In this document: in pieces, positions 1 to 5,127 of the stretch
Numbering within the stretch: the first letter of the stretch is position 1
How the letters are laid out: every line of letters starts with the position of its first letter
Assembly (NCBI GenBank): GCA_027009865.1
Contig: JALVCR010000022.1
Span: forward strand, 1-5,638
DNA length: 5,638 bases
From: Campylobacterales bacterium
Lineage (GTDB): Bacteria > Campylobacterota > Campylobacteria > Campylobacterales > JAADDG01
Reading direction: 5' to 3'
The notes under the pieces: generated by a model
Database searches by the model: none
What the model was told of the DNA's origin: nothing
Seen by the model: the letters and a program-made list of their open reading frames with translations, nothing else
Position numbers and translations under genes: made by a program

Positions 1-699
1 CCGCTCTTTTTTCTTGATTACTACGCTACGGCAAAACTTGATATAGACAAAGCAAGCGAAGTTGTAAAATCGATAGCAAAAGGGTGCAAAGAGGCCGAGT
101 GCGCTTTGATAGGAGGGGAGACGGCCGAGATGCCCGGAATGTATAAAGAGGGGGATTTCGATCTTGCAGGTTTTGCGGTAGGAATCGCCCAAAAAGAGGA
201 TCTATACCAAACAAAAGTAAAAAAGGGAGATATTTTAGTAGCCCTGCCAAGCAGCGGAATCCACTCAAACGGCTACTCTTTGGTTAGAAAACTCTTTTTT
301 GAAAAGCTTAATTTAGATTTTGATTATAAACTAAACGGAGAAAAACTGATAGATATTCTCCTAACTCCGACAAAAATATATGTAAAAACGTTTAAACTCT
401 TAAAAAGACAAATAAACGCCTTAGCGCATATAACCGGCGGAGGAATAGTGGAAAATCTTCCAAGAGTCCTGCCCAAAAATCTCAAAGCCATCGTAGATAC
501 ATCCAAAATAAAAACTCTTCCTATATTTGAATTTATTTCACAATATGTGGAGAGAGATGAGATGTTTAGAACCTTTAATATGGGTGTGGGAATGATTCTC
601 GTCGTATCGCCCGAAAATCTAAAAGAGGTTTTGCAAAACAGCGAAGGTTACGTTATAGGAGAGATAGAGGAAGGAGAAAAAGGAGTTAAACTTATCTGA
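1..699 (+). CDS. purM: Phosphoribosylformylglycinamidine cyclo-ligase (AIR synthetase), 5' truncated by window
   Basis: PurM converts formylglycinamidine ribonucleotide to aminoimidazole ribonucleotide with ATP, the fifth step of cytosolic de novo purine synthesis. The frame is open from base 1 and gives 232 residues ending in TGA. The family is usually about 330-345 residues, so roughly the first 100 lie outside. Visible family motifs, in order, are DYYATAKLD near in-window residue 6, the signature GGETAEMPGMY at about residues 37-47, SSGIHSNGYSLVRK in the C-terminal ATP-grasp-like half, HITGGGIVENLPRVLP, and MFRTFNMGVGM near the end. The TTG at 106 lies inside the conserved core and is not a start. 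The stop overlaps the next ATG by one base (TGATG), and an AAGGAG/AGGAG stretch at 671-685 near the 3' end supplies that gene's Shine-Dalgarno sequence, which indicates translational coupling. The identification is firm; only the N-terminus is unseen. Confidence 0.97.
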   Translation, partial: PLFFLDYYATAKLDIDKASEVVKSIAKGCKEAECALIGGETAEMPGMYKEGDFDLAGFAVGIAQKEDLYQTKVKKGDILVALPSSGIHSNGYSLVRKLFFEKLNLDFDYKLNGEKLIDILLTPTKIYVKTFKLLKRQINALAHITGGGIVENLPRVLPKNLKAIVDTSKIKTLPIFEFISQYVERDEMFRTFNMGVGMILVVSPENLKEVLQNSEGYVIGEIEEGEKGVKLI

Positions 700-1481
700 T
701 GTTTTTCATCTCCAAAATTTTTACATCCTTTCTCCTCCCTCCCGGAATCTTTGTCATATCCCTTTTTATAGCCTCTTTTTTGGCAAAAAGATTTAAAAAG
801 ACTCTCTTTTTTATTGCTTTGATATTTTTGCTAATCTCCACAAAACATATAGGAAACTATCTCTTAATGCCGCTTGAAGAGCCGTACAACAAAGCCTTTC
901 AGGCAAAAAAGGGAGTTGATGCTGTGGTGGTGCTTGCGGGAGGAAGCATCTACAAACCGCCTAATATCCCTTTGGGAGGCTCATCTTTTAAAAGATTGAT
1001 GTATGGTCTGATGATAGCAAAAAAAGAGAATCTCCCTTTAATCTATACCGGACTTAACGCCTTTAAAAGGGGCGAAGAGGACTTTGCCATAAAAGAGACT
1101 ATAAAAGAGCTAAACAAATATCTAAATCTAAATATAGAAATGTCAAAGACTTTGCAGAGAAAATTTTGCGTAATCAGCGAAAAAAGAAGCGTAGATACCT
1201 ATCATAACGCTCTCTTTACAAAAGAGATTTTCAATAAAGCGGGCATTAAAAAACCAAAAATATATCTTGTAACTTCAGCCTACCACATGAGAAGGGCAAG
1301 CATTATTTTTAAAAATATGGGATTTGAAGCAATTCCCGAAGCTACCGACTTTTTGGCAAGCAAAGTTAGCCACTACACAGCTTTCATTCCGAGTATGGGA
1401 GGATTTCAATCCTCTTTTACCGCAATTCACGAATATTTTGGAATTTTAAAAGCTTTGATTTTAAGGGGGATGAAATTTTAA
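699..1481 (+). CDS. DUF218/YdcF-ElyC-SanA-like inner-membrane protein
   Basis: This 260-residue protein has two N-terminal hydrophobic helices (about residues 8-29 and 34-53) followed by a soluble DUF218 domain from about residue 70. Family landmarks are VVVLAGGS (76-83), EKRSVDTYHNA (161-171), VTSAYHMRRA (191-200) and HEYFG (244-248). This is the YdcF/SanA/ElyC architecture. In E. coli, ElyC and SanA are envelope proteins linked to peptidoglycan precursor metabolism and vancomycin tolerance, but the chemistry of most members is not established, so no specific reaction is assigned. The soluble domain is probably periplasmic. The ATG overlaps the purM stop by one base and is preceded by purine-rich Shine-Dalgarno sequence inside purM. 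The last codons carry AAGGGGG, which serves as the ribosome binding site of the next gene. The purM neighbourhood suggests shared transcription, not a shared pathway. Confidence is high for the family and low for the function. Confidence 0.9.
   Translation: MFFISKIFTSFLLPPGIFVISLFIASFLAKRFKKTLFFIALIFLLISTKHIGNYLLMPLEEPYNKAFQAKKGVDAVVVLAGGSIYKPPNIPLGGSSFKRLMYGLMIAKKENLPLIYTGLNAFKRGEEDFAIKETIKELNKYLNLNIEMSKTLQRKFCVISEKRSVDTYHNALFTKEIFNKAGIKKPKIYLVTSAYHMRRASIIFKNMGFEAIPEATDFLASKVSHYTAFIPSMGGFQSSFTAIHEYFGILKALILRGMKF
1463..1477 (+). promoter_or_regulatory. Ribosome binding site and probable ATT start of the deiminase
   Basis: AAGGGGG at 1463-1469 is followed by five bases (ATGAA) and then ATT at 1475, which is in frame with the whole deiminase. 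The ATG inside this spacer (1470) belongs to the preceding gene's frame and stops after three codons. In the deiminase frame there is no ATG, GTG or TTG between the upstream stop (TAG at 1367) and a TTG at 1766. That TTG lies after conserved catalytic sequence. Either ATT is the start, or one base is missing in the AAATTTT run: an extra A would give ATG AAA ATT TTA in frame. Confidence 0.6.
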
Positions 1482-2455
1482 GATTAAAAGCCGAATGGGA
1501 AAAACAAGAACACACTCAAATCGTTTTTCCCCACAAATACAGCGATTGGGAATATTGCTTAGAAGAGATAAGAGAGAGCTACAAAAAAATTATCCAAACC
1601 ATAGCTTCCTATCAGCCCTGTTTAATTATCTGCGAAAATGAAAAAGAGACAAGAAAATATTTCTCCTCTTTTAAAAATCTCCATTTTGTAGAGCTACGAA
1701 CAAACGACACTTGGATAAGAGATTTTGGAGCAATTGAGCTTGAGAAGGATGGAGAGATTTTATCTTTGGATTTCACATTTAACGGCTGGGGACTAAAGTT
1801 TGCGGCAAATTATGATAATCTCGTAACAAGAAGGCTTTTTCAAAAGAGAGTTTTCAAATCTCCTCTAAAAACCTTAAATTTTGTTTTGGAGGGAGGAAGC
1901 ATAGAGAGCAATGGAGATGGAATTTTGCTAACAAACACACAATGTCTTTTGGAAGAGAATAGAAATCCTGAATTCTCAAAAGATGAAATAGAGGAGAGAT
2001 TAAAAAGATATTTAAAAGTTAAAGAGGTAATTTTCCTAAATCACGGCTTTTTAGAAGGAGATGATACAGATTCTCATATAGACACTTTGGCAAGATTTGT
2101 CTCAAAAGATACAATAGCTTATGTAAAATGCGAAGATGAAGAGGATATCCATTTCAAAGAGTTAAAAAAGATGGAAGAGGAGCTAAAGAAACTTCCTTTC
2201 AATCTAATCCCTCTGCCCTTTGTCAAACCAAAATTCTATGAAGGCGAAAGATTGCCGGCAACTTACGCAAACTTTCTGTTTATAAATAACGCCGTTTTAG
2301 TCCCTACCTATAACGATGAAAACGACGAAAAAGCAATAAAGATATTTGAAAAACTATTTCCTAAAAGAGATGTAATAGGAATAGATTCAACTATCTTAAT
2401 AAGAGAGCACGGAAGCATCCATTGCGCCACAATGCACAGCTTTAAAAAGCTGTAA
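1475..2455 (+). CDS. aguA: Agmatine deiminase / peptidyl-arginine deiminase family protein
   Basis: Members hydrolyse agmatine to N-carbamoylputrescine and ammonia in the cytosol. In Campylobacterota this feeds putrescine and spermidine synthesis together with the amidohydrolase AguB, which is not in this window. Read from ATT at 1475 the product is 326 residues, the usual size of the short bacterial form. Family landmarks are AEW and FPHKYSDW (residues 6-25), NDTWIRDFGAI (77-87), DFTFNGWGLKF (99-109), LEGGSIESNGDG, NRNP, GDDTDSHIDTLARF and the C-terminal GSIHCATMH with the catalytic cysteine. The Asp, Glu, His and Cys expected of the guanidino-modifying fold are all present, so it should be active. 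The N-terminus overlaps the DUF218 gene by seven bases in the -1 frame. The first in-frame TTG (1766) would delete the first 97 residues, including the NDTWIRD motif, so it is rejected as the start. The family call is strong; agmatine as substrate is inferred from the family and lineage. Confidence 0.9.
   Translation: MLRLKAEWEKQEHTQIVFPHKYSDWEYCLEEIRESYKKIIQTIASYQPCLIICENEKETRKYFSSFKNLHFVELRTNDTWIRDFGAIELEKDGEILSLDFTFNGWGLKFAANYDNLVTRRLFQKRVFKSPLKTLNFVLEGGSIESNGDGILLTNTQCLLEENRNPEFSKDEIEERLKRYLKVKEVIFLNHGFLEGDDTDSHIDTLARFVSKDTIAYVKCEDEEDIHFKELKKMEEELKKLPFNLIPLPFVKPKFYEGERLPATYANFLFINNAVLVPTYNDENDEKAIKIFEKLFPKRDVIGIDSTILIREHGSIHCATMHSFKKL
2436..2453 (+). other. Short inverted repeat at the deiminase 3' end, possible weak terminator
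   Basis: ACAGCTTT (2436-2443) and AAAGCTGT (2446-2453) are perfect inverted arms that cover the last codons and run into the stop. As RNA the stem would be about six base pairs with an A/U loop. The following bases (AAACTCTTATTTCC) are only moderately T-rich, so this is at best a weak intrinsic terminator separating the operon from the ATPase gene. Confidence 0.3.
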
Positions 2456-2467
2456 ACTCTTATTTCC

Positions 2468-2496
2468 TTGCAGAGAGGGATAAAAATATGTATAAT
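2468..2496 (+). promoter_or_regulatory. Sigma-70-type promoter of the ATPase gene
   Basis: A perfect TATAAT (2491-2496) is preceded, after a 17-base spacer, by TTGCAG (2468-2473), which keeps the TTG of a -35 box. Transcription would begin around 2502-2504 and leave a leader of roughly 14 bases containing the Shine-Dalgarno sequence. It is the only clear promoter-like sequence in the 61-bp gap, and it fits a gene transcribed independently of the upstream operon. Confidence 0.6.
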
Positions 2497-2518
2497 TATC
2501 CTTGTAAGGAAGGATAAT
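2495..2518 (+). promoter_or_regulatory. Perfect 9-bp inverted repeat over -10 box, ribosome binding site and start codon
   Basis: ATTATCCTT (2495-2503) and AAGGATAAT (2510-2518) are exact inverted arms separated by GTAAGG. The left arm starts within the -10 box. The right arm contains part of the AAGGAAGGA ribosome binding site and the first two bases of the ATG. Because the left arm lies mostly upstream of the predicted transcript start, a protein-binding operator is more plausible than an RNA hairpin. A smaller nested repeat, CCTT-GT-AAGG (2500-2509), is also present. No regulator is identified. Confidence 0.45.
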
Positions 2519-3800
2519 GAAAGAGATATTCAAACTGCTCATTATTGATTTCATCGAAAAAGAGCTTAATGTCATAAAACGAAATTATAAAATTCCAATT
2601 GATACCAATAAAATAGTTTCTTTAGTAGGAGTTAGAAGAAGCGGTAAAACATATATTCTCTATGAGACGATACAAAAATTAAGAGAACAAATCGATTCGC
2701 GTAATATTATCTATATAAATTTTGAAGACGATAGACTTTTTGGTATTACACTGCAACATCTTAATACTTTAATAGAAGCTTACTTTGAACTTTTCCCTCA
2801 AAAAAGAGATGAAAAAATCTATATTTTTTTGGATGAAATTCAAGAAGTAGCAAACTGGGAGAAATTCGTCCGCAGAATTTACGATACTCTTAATGCTCAA
2901 ATTTTTATTACCGGCTCATCTTCAAAGCTTCTAAGCAAGGAAATTGCATCTGCCCTTCGAGGCAGAAGTATTACTTATGAGATTTTTCCTTTAAGTTTCA
3001 AAGAGTATTTGCAATTTCAAAATATAGATATTAATTTCTACTCCTCCAAAACTCTCTCCTTTATCAAAAATAGTTTCAATAATTACCTGACCAAAGGGGG
3101 ATTTCCCGAAATCGCTATGGAAAATGATGAAGATATTCAAAAAAGAATTTTAAGCGATTATGTAGATTTGATAGTCTATCGCGATATTATAGAGAGATAC
3201 AATATAAAAAATCTAAGTCTTATCAAATTCCTTATAAAATATGTTTTCTCCAATCCGTCAACTCTGCTTAGTTTCAATAAACTTTACAACGAACTAAAAT
3301 CCCAAGGATACAGACTCTCTAAAGATACGCTATTTGATTATTTCAGTTATCTCAATGACGCTTACACCGTCTTTTCTTCGCCTGTTTTTAAAAGCTCTGT
3401 AAAAGAAGAGAAAAAAAATCCAAAAAAGATTTATATCGTCGATAACGGATTTAACTATATTTTCAATACTTCTTTTTCTAAGGATTTCTCCAAACTTTTT
3501 GAAAATCTCGTCTTTTTGAATCTTCGCCGAAAATATCGCGATATTTACTATTTCAAAGAAAAACAAGAGATTGATTTTTTTATTCCTCAAGAAAAGCTTT
3601 TGGTAAATGTCAGCTACCTGATAGATGATCAAACAACACTAAAACGGGAAATTAATTCATTAGAGGAAGGAATGAAATATTTCAATATTAATAAATCTTA
3701 TTTAATTACTACAGAAAAAGATGAAGTTTTTAAAATTAACGATAAAAAAATCATAACCATTCCCCTTTACAAATGGCTGCTTGGACAATTTCCGTATTGA
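2517..3800 (+). CDS. AAA family ATPase with DUF4143 domain
   Basis: This 427-residue cytosolic protein of the archaeal/bacterial AAA_14-DUF4143 group has an N-terminal P-loop ATPase: Walker A GVRRSGKT at 38-45, Walker B IYIFLDEIQE at 101-110, sensor-like TGSSS at 132-136 and a conserved ALRGR at 146-150. A linker (YLTKGGFPEI, 190-199) leads to a winged-helix-like stretch (about 252-285). The C-terminal domain resembles a restriction-endonuclease fold: FENLVFLNLRR near 328, EIDFF at 351-355, then VNVSY at 363-367 where nuclease-active relatives would have an E-x-K. The nuclease site therefore looks degenerate, as is common in this family. It ends with the usual IPLYKWLL plus a short tail. No confirmed role is known for the family, and it is typical of accessory, patchily distributed genes. 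The ATG is supported by AAGGA six bases upstream. The gene has its own promoter and a convergent transposase relic beyond its stop, both consistent with acquisition. The family call is strong and the function is open. Confidence 0.92.
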   Translation: MKEIFKLLIIDFIEKELNVIKRNYKIPIDTNKIVSLVGVRRSGKTYILYETIQKLREQIDSRNIIYINFEDDRLFGITLQHLNTLIEAYFELFPQKRDEKIYIFLDEIQEVANWEKFVRRIYDTLNAQIFITGSSSKLLSKEIASALRGRSITYEIFPLSFKEYLQFQNIDINFYSSKTLSFIKNSFNNYLTKGGFPEIAMENDEDIQKRILSDYVDLIVYRDIIERYNIKNLSLIKFLIKYVFSNPSTLLSFNKLYNELKSQGYRLSKDTLFDYFSYLNDAYTVFSSPVFKSSVKEEKKNPKKIYIVDNGFNYIFNTSFSKDFSKLFENLVFLNLRRKYRDIYYFKEKQEIDFFIPQEKLLVNVSYLIDDQTTLKREINSLEEGMKYFNINKSYLITTEKDEVFKINDKKIITIPLYKWLLGQFPY

Positions 3801-3819
3801 TTAAATACGGAAACTGCCC
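3783..3819. repeat. Imperfect inverted repeat overlapping the ATPase stop codon
   Basis: The arms 3783-3798 and 3804-3819 pair at 14 of 16 positions, including ten uninterrupted pairs next to a five-base loop (GATTA). The TGA stop begins at the last base of the left arm. Neither strand shows a U-run after the stem, so it is not a textbook intrinsic terminator, although it lies where the + strand ATPase and the - strand genes converge. It could instead be a duplicated or element-end sequence related to the adjacent transposase relic. Confidence 0.5.
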
Positions 3820-3836
3820 TGCTAAGAGGCGCAAAT

Positions 3837-3977
3837 TTATCTTGCAGCCTCTCTATAAGCGTTACCTCCAAATAAATATACTTTGATATAGCTCTCTTCA
3901 TACTTAAATGTTAGAAAGAATCTTTTAATAGCAATATTATCAATACTTTTTCCTTTGCTATTCATTGAGTAAGAAAT
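3837..3977 (-). pseudogene. Relic of an IS3-family transposase (DDE integrase core fragment)
   Basis: The minus strand from about 3977 to the TAA at 3839-3837 reads ISYSMNSKGKSIDNI, then AIKRFFLTFKYEESYIKVY, then a tail ending EAAR. There is an ATG at 3965 but no ribosome binding site before it. This matches the C-terminal part of the IS3-type integrase core, whose usual pattern is SMDGKGxxxDN, then a catalytic Glu, then RxWRxLKYEExYLKxY. Here the catalytic Glu position (the E of DNxxxE) is a lysine. The catalytic aspartates are absent, and a stop cuts off the C-terminal 40-60 residues. It abuts the stop of the YcxB-like gene. It is too short and damaged to be functional. The family is recognised from the motif pattern alone, with fair confidence. 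No second piece of the element and no clear terminal repeats or target duplication were found. Confidence 0.72.
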
Positions 3978-4471
3978 CAGAAATCGACTTTTTGAAAGTT
4001 TTTGATTCTATTTTTTAAAAGATTAAAGAAGGCTTCTTTATTTTCAATGGAGTTTTTTGGAATGAATAAAAACGCTCCTTTAAAATCTAAAAGATACCCC
4101 TCTTTTGAAGAGATGGCTTTTTTGAAATTTTCCCATTTTAAAAGCTCGGAATTTATATAAAATCCCTCATCATCAACCTTTATTTGAAGTTTTTTACAAC
4201 AAAGCGGACTTCTTTTGAAAGCTTTTTTCAAAAAAAATTTCCTAACAGGCCATCTGAAAAAATACCAATACAAAGTCAAAACAGAAAAAAGCAAAAACAT
4301 TGCATATTTTTGATATTTTACAGCCCCAACGACTCCAAACTGAAGCATAGCTATAAAAAACCAGCCTATAAATCTTCTAAAAGAGTGCTTCATTGTAAAA
4401 TCGTAGGCAAGTTTAGCCCCTTTTAGAAAATTATTCTCATTCCAATCGAGAGAAAATGAAATTTCAGACAT
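3977..4471 (-). CDS. YcxB-like membrane protein
   Basis: This 164-residue protein has a short polar N-terminus, two hydrophobic helices (about 33-51 and 54-75), a basic stretch (RKFFLKKAFKR, 77-87) and a soluble C-terminal domain. That domain has the YcxB-like pattern: a strand containing IKVDDEGFYINSE, then LKWENFKKAISSKEGYLLDF and FLFIPKNSI, then a final helix. The domain resembles a small PH-like beta fold on the cytoplasmic side, and its molecular function is unknown. The ATG overlaps the end of the upstream gene by eight bases, and GGAGA (4481-4485) lies nine bases before it, so the two genes are very probably co-expressed. The stop is followed immediately by the transposase relic, but the C-terminus looks complete for the family. 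Domain confidence is good; no role can be assigned. Confidence 0.82.
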   Translation of the reverse strand: MSEISFSLDWNENNFLKGAKLAYDFTMKHSFRRFIGWFFIAMLQFGVVGAVKYQKYAMFLLFSVLTLYWYFFRWPVRKFFLKKAFKRSPLCCKKLQIKVDDEGFYINSELLKWENFKKAISSKEGYLLDFKGAFLFIPKNSIENKEAFFNLLKNRIKNFQKVDF

Positions 4472-5069
4472 GATCTTCGCTCTCCATTATCCAAAGATCA
4501 GATTTTCTAACACAGCCGCTCTCTTCCAATTCTTCCAATATCTTCAAAGTCTCTTCATAAAGCTTTTCAAACCTTTCATTTTCAACTTCATATTTTCTCT
4601 TCTCCCTTTTAGCGTATTTCCAAGCGGCCAAAATGGAAAGAGCAAAGAAAGAGTAGATATACCACTGATAATCTTTTAAATTTAACAGCACTATAAGATA
4701 CTGAACCGAAAAGAGAACGAAAAATTCCACCGAAAAGATGATAACAAGAGTGGAGCTGTGCTCAAAATCGAGAGTATATTTCTCTATCTCCCTTAAAACT
4801 TTAAGATTTTCATTTACCTTTTTAGCTTTTTTAAGACATTCCCCCTCTAAATTATCAAGAGGTATATCTTTTAGATGGATATTGCTTAGATTATACTCAA
4901 CGTTTGTCTGCTTATAATCCCTTAAAATCTGGGGATGTTTATCCAAAACCTCTCTTATCTGCTCTACTGTGGGGTGATTGGTCTTTAAGATTTTTTGCAC
5001 ATCCTGCAAAATAAGATCATAAAGCCCCACGGTTTTTATCTCTCTTGCGACTCTCTCAAGATTAGTCAC
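4464..5069 (-). CDS. Hypothetical two-helix membrane protein with C-terminal coiled coil
   Basis: I do not recognise the family of this 201-residue protein. Residues 1-100 are soluble, charged and mostly helical; the opening segment has helical repeats such as VQKILKTNHPTVEQIREVL. Two hydrophobic helices follow (about 107-130 and 134-152), then a strongly charged Glu/Lys-rich helix (about 153-185) likely to form a coiled coil, and a short tail. No signal peptide or catalytic motif is visible. The helical hairpin places both ends on the same side, probably the cytoplasm. The start is GTG (5069-5067), supported by TAGGAGG four bases upstream and by the lack of a better in-frame start. It overlaps the YcxB-like gene by eight bases. 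The two products may work together at the membrane, which is an inference from context only. Confidence 0.75.
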   Translation of the reverse strand: MTNLERVAREIKTVGLYDLILQDVQKILKTNHPTVEQIREVLDKHPQILRDYKQTNVEYNLSNIHLKDIPLDNLEGECLKKAKKVNENLKVLREIEKYTLDFEHSSTLVIIFSVEFFVLFSVQYLIVLLNLKDYQWYIYSFFALSILAAWKYAKREKRKYEVENERFEKLYEETLKILEELEESGCVRKSDLWIMESEDHV

Positions 5070-5073
5070 TTTG

Positions 5074-5080
5074 CCTCCTA
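5074..5080 (-). promoter_or_regulatory. Strong Shine-Dalgarno sequence fixing a GTG start
   Basis: On the minus strand TAGGAGG is followed by CAAA and then GTG. It is a near-perfect anti-16S match and supports GTG at 5069 as the initiation codon of the 201-residue membrane protein. I saw no convincing -10/-35 pair in the short gap upstream, so transcription may come from the oxidase operon. Confidence 0.75.
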
Positions 5081-5096
5081 AGGATTTTCCTTGAGT

Positions 5097-5116
5097 GAGC
5101 GCGCCAAAGCGCGCTC
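5097..5116. repeat. GC-rich perfect hairpin between oxidase gene and downstream membrane genes
   Basis: GAGCGCGC (5097-5104) and GCGCGCTC (5109-5116) form an eight-base-pair stem, nearly all G/C, around a four-base loop (CAAA). It starts 12 bases after the oxidase stop in the direction of transcription. No T-run follows on either strand (ACTCAAGG on the minus strand), so it is not a standard intrinsic terminator. It could be a transcript 3'-end stabiliser, a partial terminator, or a copy of a dispersed REP-like repeat. Its composition contrasts sharply with the AT-rich surroundings. Confidence 0.65.
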
Positions 5117-5127
5117 TACAAAGAAAA

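Noticed and set aside
1470..1481. Programmed -1 frameshift fusing the DUF218 protein to the deiminase
   Set aside because: GAAATTTTAA does not form a good X-XXY-YYZ slippery heptamer and no downstream stimulatory structure is evident; a strong Shine-Dalgarno at the right distance favours independent initiation.
3531..3546. Perfect 16-bp palindrome AAATATCGCGATATTT inside the ATPase gene
   Set aside because: It encodes ordinary conserved-looking residues (KYRDIYYF), has no spacer or repeat partner, and could arise by chance in AT-rich coding DNA.
3330..3632. 100-codon minus-strand open frame within the ATPase gene
   Set aside because: It is antisense to a conserved ATPase and has no recognisable domain; it is a shadow of AT-rich coding sequence.
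2468..3860. CTTGCAG occurring on both sides of the ATPase gene as a possible target-site duplication
   Set aside because: Only seven bases are shared, the flanking bases diverge immediately, and the copies do not sit at clean element ends.
3837..3965. Minus-strand 42-residue frame read as an MNT nucleotidyltransferase fragment because of VYLFGG
   Set aside because: The GS-x-D-x-D metal-binding pattern is absent, while the rest of the peptide aligns by eye much better with an IS3 integrase core.
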